NCBI GenBank assembly: GCA_007119455.1
Contig: SKPR01000205.1
Location: 1-18,467, forward strand
Direction: 5' to 3'
Length of the DNA stretch: 18,467 nucleotides
Origin: Candidatus Brevefilum sp.
GTDB taxonomy: Bacteria; Chloroflexota; Anaerolineae; Anaerolineales; Anaerolineaceae
In this document: one piece after another, positions 13,725-18,467 of the stretch
Numbering within the stretch: position 1 is the stretch's first letter
Layout: the number at the start of each line of letters is the position of its first letter
The notes under the pieces: generated by a model
The model's database searches: none
What the model saw: only the letters and a program-made list of their open reading frames with translations
What the model was told of the DNA's origin: nothing
Translations under genes and position numbers: made by a program

Positions 13725-14402
13725 TTACTCACTGACGTAAACGCCTTCAGTGGATGCGGCTTTCTCTTCCACCTGAGGCAAAATTTCACCTTTATAAATC
13801 CAAACTTTAATACCAATTTGACCATAGGTCGTAAGTGCTTCAGTCTGGGCGTAATCGATATCCGCACGCAAGGTCTGTAATGGTACCCGTCCTTCACGGA
13901 GCCAGACGCTGCGCGACATTTCCGCACCGCCCAACCTTCCAGAGACCATGACCTTGACACCTTCGGCGCCCTGGCGCATGCCTTGCTGGATCGCACGTTG
14001 CATGGCCCGGCGATAGCTGATCCGGCGCGTCAGTTGGCCGGCGATATTTTCCGCCACCAACAGAGCGTCCAGGTCAGGCGATTTGATCTCTTTGACTTCG
14101 AGATCGATTTTTTCGCCGGTCATTGCCTCTAAATTACTGCGTAATTCCTTCACATTCTCACCGCCACGTCCGATGAGAATACCGGGTTTGGCCGTGTGAA
14201 CGTAAATTTTTACCTTGCCGGGGAAGCGTTCAATTTCAATATCAGAAATACCGGCGCGATCATTATCTGTACGGATCTTTTCACGGATCTCAAGATCCTG
14301 ATGTAATTGATCCTGATACTCCTTGCCTTCCGCATACCAGCGCGCCAGCCAAGGCTTATTAATTTTCAGTCGAAATCCAGTCGGATGTACTTTACGACCC
14401 AT
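13725..14402 (-). CDS. rpsC: 30S ribosomal protein S3
   Basis: 225 residues. The N-terminus MGRKVHPTGFRL is typical. A type II KH domain has its GRGG loop at residues 78-81 (ILIGRGGENVKEL). The C-terminal domain contains AMQRAIQQGMRQGAEGVKVMVSGRLGGAEMSR and LRADIDYAQTEALTTYGQIGIKVWI. S3 guards the mRNA entry site with S4 and S5 and takes part in helicase activity. AGGAG precedes the ATG. It lies 45 bases after rplV. Confidence 0.97.
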   Translation of the reverse strand: MGRKVHPTGFRLKINKPWLARWYAEGKEYQDQLHQDLEIREKIRTDNDRAGISDIEIERFPGKVKIYVHTAKPGILIGRGGENVKELRSNLEAMTGEKIDLEVKEIKSPDLDALLVAENIAGQLTRRISYRRAMQRAIQQGMRQGAEGVKVMVSGRLGGAEMSRSVWLREGRVPLQTLRADIDYAQTEALTTYGQIGIKVWIYKGEILPQVEEKAASTEGVYVSE

Positions 14403-14447
14403 AATTACTCCTGGTTCCTTTTAATATTGCTTTCTTCAGACACGTCT

Positions 14448-14789
14448 TTACTCCATCTCTCTCAAAACAACCGAGACATGTGAGCGCCGTCGTAAAATCG
14501 GTTTGAACCGACCCCGGGCGCCAAACCGCCGCCACTTACGCGTGGGAGCTTCATCAGCGACTATTTTGTAGATATAAAGGTCATCACGGGCGATGCCGAA
14601 ATTTTCTTCAGCGTTGGCAATTGCTGACCGGATCAATTTTTGAACAGGTACAGCGGCCTTGTTGGGCGTAAACGCCAGAATGTCCAGCGCTTCGAGAACC
14701 GGTTTTCCTCGGACAAGATCAATCACCAAACGCGCCTTCTGGGCTGAGGTATCAAGATTGCTCAATTTTGCTCGAATGTTCGTAGCCAT
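14448..14789 (-). CDS. rplV: 50S ribosomal protein L22
   Basis: 113 residues. The globular part includes SAQKARLVIDLVRGKPVLEAL and AIANAEENFGI. Residues about 80-102 (APTRKWRRFGARGRFKPILRR) form the long hairpin that lines the peptide exit tunnel and is the site of macrolide resistance changes in other bacteria. The hairpin appears intact. GAGGAGA precedes the ATG, 15 bases after rpsS. Confidence 0.97.
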   Translation of the reverse strand: MATNIRAKLSNLDTSAQKARLVIDLVRGKPVLEALDILAFTPNKAAVPVQKLIRSAIANAEENFGIARDDLYIYKIVADEAPTRKWRRFGARGRFKPILRRRSHVSVVLREME

Positions 14790-14804
14790 TTCTCCTCAAC
14801 CTTC

Positions 14805-15095
14805 TTAGCGCTTTCCGTCACGTTTATCGGCCCTACCGGCAACGATATGACCACGGAAAAACCGTGTTGGTGCAAACTCACCCAGTCTGTGACCGACCAT
14901 GTTTTCAGTAATATAGATCGGCACATGCCGGCGTCCATCATGAACGGCAATGGTATGCCCAACCATTTGTGGGAAGATCATACTGGCACGACTCCAGGTG
15001 CGAATGACCTTCTTTTCACCTTTATCGTTTAAATCTTCGATTTTCTTCAATAATTTTGGGGCGATATACGGCCCCTTCTTCAGCGATCGCGACAT
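14805..15095 (-). CDS. rpsS: 30S ribosomal protein S19
   Basis: 96 residues. The sequence SRSLKKGPYIAPKLLKKI, TWSRASMIFPQMVGHTIAVHDGRRHVPIYI and MVGHRLGEFAPTRFFRGH is the standard S19 core. S19 sits in the 30S head, pairs with S13 and reaches the A-site finger of the 50S subunit. AAAGAGG is the SD. It lies 32 bases after rplB. Confidence 0.97.
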   Translation of the reverse strand: MSRSLKKGPYIAPKLLKKIEDLNDKGEKKVIRTWSRASMIFPQMVGHTIAVHDGRRHVPIYITENMVGHRLGEFAPTRFFRGHIVAGRADKRDGKR

Positions 15096-15127
15096 AATTG
15101 CGTCCTCTTTCTCGCTATCCTAATGGT

Positions 15128-15973
15128 TTACTTGCGACGCCGTTTCGCTTTAGAGCGATGGCGAATGATATATTTATCGGTACGTTTGTTATGCCGGGTC
15201 TTCTTGCCCAGTGTGGGTTTACCCCAGGGGCTCTTAGGACTTGGCATACCAATTGGGGAACGGCCTTCACCGCCACCGTGAGGATGGTCCCTGGGTGACA
15301 TAGCCGAACCGCGCACGGCTGGCCGCCAACCCATGTGGCGTTTGCGACCAGCCTTACCCAGCTTAATATTGCCATGTTCGATGTTGCCTACCTGACCCAG
15401 TGAAGCACGGCAATTTTGCAGGACCAGGCGAACCTCTCCGGAAGGGAGACGCACGTGGGCATACCGACCTTCCTTGGCCAGGAGTTGGGCAGATGTACCA
15501 GCAGAGCGGACCATCTGGCCGCCTTTACCGGGCTGGAGTTCGATATTGTGAATGGTCGAACCAACCGGAATATTGGCCAAGGGCATCGTGTTTCCCGGAC
15601 GAATATCCGTTGTTTCAGCCGACATCACTTTGTCGCCCACCTGCAAACCAACCGGGGCCACAATGTAGCGCTTCTCGCCATCGGCATAGTGCAATAAAGC
15701 CAGCCGGGCTGTGCGGTTAGGATCGTATTCGATCGCAGCCACAGTCGCCGGGATATCCTGCTTGTCACGTTTGAAGTCAACCAGGCGGATCAATCTTTTA
15801 TGCTGACCACCACGATGTCGTACGGTAATCCGGCCATACATATTACGACCAGAGCGCTTTTTCAAAGGAACGGTTAAGGACCGCTCTGGCTTTGTTTTGG
15901 TGATTTCTTCAAACGTGTAACTGGTTTTATGTCGGGTACCAGGTGTTTTCGGTTTATATACTTTTACTGCCAT
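15128..15973 (-). CDS. rplB: 50S ribosomal protein L2
   Basis: 281 residues. Its RNA-binding core includes RNMYGRITVRHRGGQHKRL and MPLANIPVGSTIHNIEL; the C-terminal part contains the invariant SPRDHPHGGGEGRSPIG, where His230 corresponds to E. coli His229, implicated near peptidyl transfer and subunit association. The C-terminal tail is strongly basic (RHRSKAKRRRK). Its start shares one base with the rplW stop (TAATG), a coupled junction. Confidence 0.97.
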   Translation of the reverse strand: MAVKVYKPKTPGTRHKTSYTFEEITKTKPERSLTVPLKKRSGRNMYGRITVRHRGGQHKRLIRLVDFKRDKQDIPATVAAIEYDPNRTARLALLHYADGEKRYIVAPVGLQVGDKVMSAETTDIRPGNTMPLANIPVGSTIHNIELQPGKGGQMVRSAGTSAQLLAKEGRYAHVRLPSGEVRLVLQNCRASLGQVGNIEHGNIKLGKAGRKRHMGWRPAVRGSAMSPRDHPHGGGEGRSPIGMPSPKSPWGKPTLGKKTRHNKRTDKYIIRHRSKAKRRRK

Positions 15974-16278
15974 TACTCCACCCCTTCAAATATCGGGATG
16001 CGCTCGCCTTCAGCCAGGGTCACAATCGCCTTTTTATATGCATTGGTGCGTGTTCGCATTCGGCGGTTTTGCATACTGCGTGATTGTTTGGCGGGCACGA
16101 TCATCACATTAACTCGATCAACCTTTACATCGAAGATCGTCTCAATCGCTTCTTTGATCATCGTCTTGGTGGCGTTGTAATCCACCTCAAAGACATATTG
16201 ATTCAGGTACGAAGAGAGATAGTTCGTCTTTTCGGTAATAATCGGTCGGCGGATAATTTCAAACACTGTCTTTTTCAT
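15973..16278 (-). CDS. rplW: 50S ribosomal protein L23
   Basis: 101 residues. Family features are the N-terminal VFEIIRRPIITEKTNYL, YVFEVDYNATKTMIKEAIETIFDVKVDRVN and MQNRRMRTRTNAYKKAIVTL. L23 is the tunnel-exit protein that binds trigger factor and SRP; the trigger-factor contact region lies near residue 20 in homologues. The upstream SD is weak (AGG). It lies 14 bases after rplD and overlaps rplB by one base. Confidence 0.97.
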   Translation of the reverse strand: MKKTVFEIIRRPIITEKTNYLSSYLNQYVFEVDYNATKTMIKEAIETIFDVKVDRVNVMIVPAKQSRSMQNRRMRTRTNAYKKAIVTLAEGERIPIFEGVE

Positions 16279-16292
16279 GCTAGTTTACCTGC

Positions 16293-16922
16293 CTATCCAA
16301 GATAACTTTCGATCACATCCAGCGCGGCCAACGGGATCACAATTTGTTTGTACCCAAGCAGGTCGCGGATGTTTAAATAACTGGCCAACAAAGTCTTGAC
16401 GTTGCTGAGATTGGCACAGGCGCGTTTGATATCGTCAAATTCGGGGTCGTTTCCTGGGATCAGCAATAAGATCGTCTTATTACCAGCAATTGTTTCCAAT
16501 GCTTGTTCCATCACCTTTGTTTTGACCTCATCGATTTTGAGTTCGTCAATCAAAACGATCTCGCCTTCAGAGGCTTTAGCGCTCAATGCAGATCGCAACG
16601 CAGCTCTGCGCATCTTTTTTGGCATTGCCTTTTCGTAAGAACGCGGTTTGGGTGTGAAAATCTTGCCACCGCCAACCCACTGTGCGGCACGGATGGAACC
16701 CTGACGGGCACGTCCAGTGCCTTTCTGGCGCCAGGGTTTCCGGCCACCACCCGAAACCTCACTGCGACCCTTGGTCGAATGGGTTCCCAGGCGGCCATTG
16801 GCGATCTGCCTGACATATGCCTGATGCATTAAATCTATTTTTATAGGGGCTGCAAATATCGCACCGGGTAATTCTACCGTGCTGACTTTTTCACCCTTCA
16901 TGTTGATGACATCAACTTCCAT
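16293..16922 (-). CDS. rplD: 50S ribosomal protein L4
   Basis: 209 residues. The extended tunnel-lining loop is present at about 42-95, including STKGRSEVSGGGRKPWRQKG and ARQGSIRAAQWVGGG. The C-terminal globular domain has MPKKMRRAALRSALSAKA and LASYLNIRDLLGYKQIVI. In E. coli L4 represses its own operon by attenuation in the S10 leader; here the leader before rplC (17576-17751) is a possible target, which is inference. GGGAG precedes the ATG; 23 bases after rplC. Confidence 0.97.
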   Translation of the reverse strand: MEVDVINMKGEKVSTVELPGAIFAAPIKIDLMHQAYVRQIANGRLGTHSTKGRSEVSGGGRKPWRQKGTGRARQGSIRAAQWVGGGKIFTPKPRSYEKAMPKKMRRAALRSALSAKASEGEIVLIDELKIDEVKTKVMEQALETIAGNKTILLLIPGNDPEFDDIKRACANLSNVKTLLASYLNIRDLLGYKQIVIPLAALDVIESYLG

Positions 16923-16945
16923 GATTACTCAACTCCCATAATTGC

Positions 16946-17575
16946 TTATTGTTTGCGAGCAGGCTTGATCACAACCACACCGCCTTTGGGGCCAGGCACG
17001 GAGCCATCAACTGCTAATAAATTACGTTCAGGGTCAACCAATACCACACGCACATTGGAAGAGGTCACACGTTCATTACCCATTCTTCCAGGACCCTTTT
17101 TACCTTTAAAGACACGACCAGGGGTCGTACCAGAGCCCAGAGAACCTGGAGCCCGCCAGCGGTCAGATTGACCGTGTGTTTTCGGCCCACCCGCAAAACC
17201 CCAACGTTTCACCACACCGGCGAAACTACGGCCTTTGCTGGTGCCGACAATATCAACATGTTCTCCAGCCTCAAAGATATCAACTTTGAGCTCGTCTCCC
17301 TCGGCAAGATCCGGGGATTTGATTCTAAATTCTCGTAATACTTTTAATGGTGGCAAGTTGTTGCGTTTGAGGTGACCAAGTTGCCCCCTCGTCAAGCGTT
17401 TGGGTTTCACCTCGCTAAACCCGATCTGGACCGAAGAATAACCATCGTTATTTTCTGTTTTAATCTGGGTAACATAACAAGGCCCAGCTTCGATAACCGT
17501 CACGGGACGTGCAATCCCTTCGTCATCGAAAACCTGGGTCATACCAACTTTTCGTCCAATCAGCCCTTTAAACAT
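16946..17575 (-). CDS. rplC: 50S ribosomal protein L3
   Basis: 209 residues from the ATG at 17575. It starts MFKGLIGRKVGMTQVFDDEG; the central extension near the peptidyl transferase centre is GGPKTHGQSDRWRAPGSLGS, followed by TPGRVFKGKKGPGRMGNERV and the C-terminal GSVPGPKGGVVVIKPARKQ. The open frame extends to 17749, but the 58 extra residues coincide with the structured leader and are unlike L3. AGGAG lies upstream at normal spacing. It is the first gene after the promoter at 17758-17786 and so probably heads the S10-spc transcript. Confidence 0.97.
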   Translation of the reverse strand: MFKGLIGRKVGMTQVFDDEGIARPVTVIEAGPCYVTQIKTENNDGYSSVQIGFSEVKPKRLTRGQLGHLKRNNLPPLKVLREFRIKSPDLAEGDELKVDIFEAGEHVDIVGTSKGRSFAGVVKRWGFAGGPKTHGQSDRWRAPGSLGSGTTPGRVFKGKKGPGRMGNERVTSSNVRVVLVDPERNLLAVDGSVPGPKGGVVVIKPARKQ

Positions 17576-17751
17576 AATCCATATTCTCCTGTTGCAAAAT
17601 ATATTTGACGAGACTGTCAGCCTGGGCAAGGCTGCATCATCTCCGACCGCAGCACAGTCAACGCTTTTTCCGCGTCCACCTTGTGTTATTCCGGGACTAC
17701 GGAATGAAGTGTTCTTATGCCACCTTAAAAGTCGGGCTTTTAAGCCCAAAC
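17576..17751 (-). promoter_or_regulatory. Structured leader RNA of rplC
   Basis: The predicted transcript from the promoter at 17758-17786 has about 176 untranslated nt. Hairpins visible, 5' to 3' in the RNA: two mutually exclusive ones at 17724-17747; ATTCCG/CGGAAT (17688-17693 with 17700-17705); a stem of 17654-17659 with 17612-17617 (GACTGT/ACAGTC) that encloses the hairpin CAGCCT/AGGCTG (17618-17634). An alternative stem, 17649-17653 with 17631-17635, would break that last hairpin. The arrangement suggests regulation, possibly by a ribosomal protein such as L4; I recognise no known leader family. Confidence 0.6.
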
Positions 17752-17757
17752 CTGCCT

Positions 17758-17786
17758 ATTTTACCATCTCCTGGCCTGTTTGCCAA
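17758..17786 (-). promoter_or_regulatory. Sigma70-type promoter of rplC with extended -10
   Basis: On the minus strand TTGGCA (17781-17786) and TAAAAT (17758-17763) are separated by 17 bases, each one base from consensus. A TGG directly before the -10 forms an extended -10 element. The predicted start is near 17751. It lies 85 bases after the rpsJ stop and begins a second transcript for the S10 and spc genes. Confidence 0.82.
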
Positions 17787-17871
17787 GGGGTATTTTTATG
17801 GATTCTCTAGGAATTTTCCGTGCTTCCGATCAACAGCGCACATTCAACCCCAGGCAACCCTGTGAACAACA

Positions 17872-18180
17872 TTAAATCTTGATTTCGATATCGACGCCAG
17901 CCGGCAAATTAAGACGCATCAGCATGTCGATCGTCTTTGAATCGGGATCCAGCACATCAATCAAGCGATTGTGGGTGCGAATCTCGAAATGTTCCTGCGA
18001 GTCTTTGTCAATAAACGGTGAGCGGATAACCGTAAAGCGCTCGATCTTGGTCGGTAAGGGAACTGGTCCCACGACCTGTGCGCCGCTACGTTCTGCCGTT
18101 TCAACAATGCGCTTCGCAGATTGGTCAATGACCCGATGGTCATAAGCCTTGAGGCGTATTCGAATCTTCTGTTTGGCCAT
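17872..18180 (-). CDS. rpsJ: 30S ribosomal protein S10
   Basis: 102 residues. It shows QKIRIRLKAYDHRVIDQSAKRIVETA, GPVPLPTKIERFTVIRSPF and KDSQEHFEIRTHNRLIDVL, the standard S10 (NusE) core. Besides its place in the 30S head, S10 acts with NusB and NusG in transcription antitermination. AAGGA precedes the ATG. It is 15 bases after tuf, so it appears to belong to the str-type transcript, and a 296-base gap with a promoter separates it from rplC. Confidence 0.97.
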   Translation of the reverse strand: MAKQKIRIRLKAYDHRVIDQSAKRIVETAERSGAQVVGPVPLPTKIERFTVIRSPFIDKDSQEHFEIRTHNRLIDVLDPDSKTIDMLMRLNLPAGVDIEIKI

Positions 18181-18195
18181 ATTTTTTCCTTGGTC

Positions 18196-18467
18196 CTACT
18201 CAATAATCTTGGAGATCACACCAGCGCCGACCGTCAGGCCGCCTTCGCGGATGGCGAACTTCGAACCGTTCTCCAACGCCACCGGCACAATCAGTTCCAC
18301 TTCCATTGTCACCCGGTCACCGGGCAACACCATCTCAATACCCTCGGGCAACGTCACCGTACCTGTCACATCCATCGTCCGGATGTAGAACTGCGGCCGA
18401 TAACCGGTGAAGAACGCACTGTGACGCCCACCCTCTTCACGCGTCAGGATATAGACTTCACCCTCAA
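18196..18467 (-). CDS. tuf: Elongation factor Tu, C-terminal part (gene enters from right edge)
   Basis: The last 90 codons of an open frame that begins outside the window. The translation reads EGEVYILTREEGGRHSAFF, GYRPQFYIRTMDVTG, LPEGIEMVLPGDRVTMEVEL and FAIREGGLTVGAGVISKIIE before the TAG stop. This is the beta-barrel domain III of EF-Tu, the GTPase that brings aminoacyl-tRNA to the ribosome. The GTPase domain is not in the window. The position directly before rpsJ matches the usual end of the str operon (rpsL-rpsG-fusA-tuf). Confidence 0.97.
   Translation of the reverse strand, partial: EGEVYILTREEGGRHSAFFTGYRPQFYIRTMDVTGTVTLPEGIEMVLPGDRVTMEVELIVPVALENGSKFAIREGGLTVGAGVISKIIE

Noticed and set aside
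14403..14447. 45-base spacer between rplV and rpsC
   Set aside because: Inspected for structure or a promoter; only a trivial AGAC/GTCT pairing is visible.
17576..17749. N-terminal extension of L3 by 58 residues
   Set aside because: It coincides with the structured leader, is unlike any L3 N-terminus, and the ATG at 17575 has a good SD.
1..18467. Mobile elements, CRISPR arrays, tRNA or rRNA genes, defence systems
   Set aside because: None seen; nearly every base belongs to a recognised housekeeping gene and the few gaps hold only promoters, hairpins and a terminator.

Overview
The window is an almost gapless bacterial ribosomal-protein supercluster, transcribed entirely from the minus strand (right to left). 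It carries 35 genes, two of them cut by the window edges. In transcription order: tuf (partial), rpsJ, then rplC-rplD-rplW-rplB-rpsS-rplV-rpsC-rplP-rpmC-rpsQ (S10 operon), rplN-rplX-rplE-rpsN-rpsH-rplF-rplR-rpsE-rpmD-rplO-secY-adk-map (spc operon), rpmJ-rpsM-rpsK-rpsD-rpoA-rplQ (alpha operon), truA-rplM-rpsI, a terminator, and the start of a YabN-type tetrapyrrole methylase/MazG fusion gene that runs off the left edge.

Organism: a bacterium of moderate GC content. Protein style (L15, L2, SecY, S4), the order rplQ-truA-rplM-rpsI without ecfA genes, tuf directly before rpsJ, and zinc-binding forms of S4, S14 and L36 together suggest Chloroflexota, perhaps Anaerolineae. This is an inference without database support; the bacterial assignment is certain, the phylum is not. 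Nothing suggests horizontal transfer, and I see no mobile element, tRNA, rRNA or CRISPR.

Layout: 1-871 mazG/yabN-like gene (partial); 872-1042 intergenic with terminator and hairpins; 1043-5818 alpha-operon genes plus truA-rplM-rpsI; 5819-5894 an internal promoter where infA usually lies; 5895-8671 map, adk, secY; 8706-12757 spc genes; 12761-17575 S10 genes; 17576-17871 a 296-base gap with a strong promoter and a structured leader for rplC; 17872-18467 rpsJ and the end of tuf. Most gene junctions are 0-45 bases or overlapping and nearly every gene has a clear Shine-Dalgarno (SD), as expected for translationally coupled operons.

The genes together supply about half of the ribosomal proteins, the RNA polymerase alpha subunit, the SecY protein channel, N-terminal methionine removal, adenylate balance and tRNA pseudouridylation. 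The least expected content is non-coding: two near-consensus internal promoters, a roughly 176-nt leader RNA before rplC with competing hairpins, a 110-nt structured spacer between rpsM and rpsK, and the absence of infA. I found no new enzyme system; the rplC leader is the best candidate for undescribed regulation.
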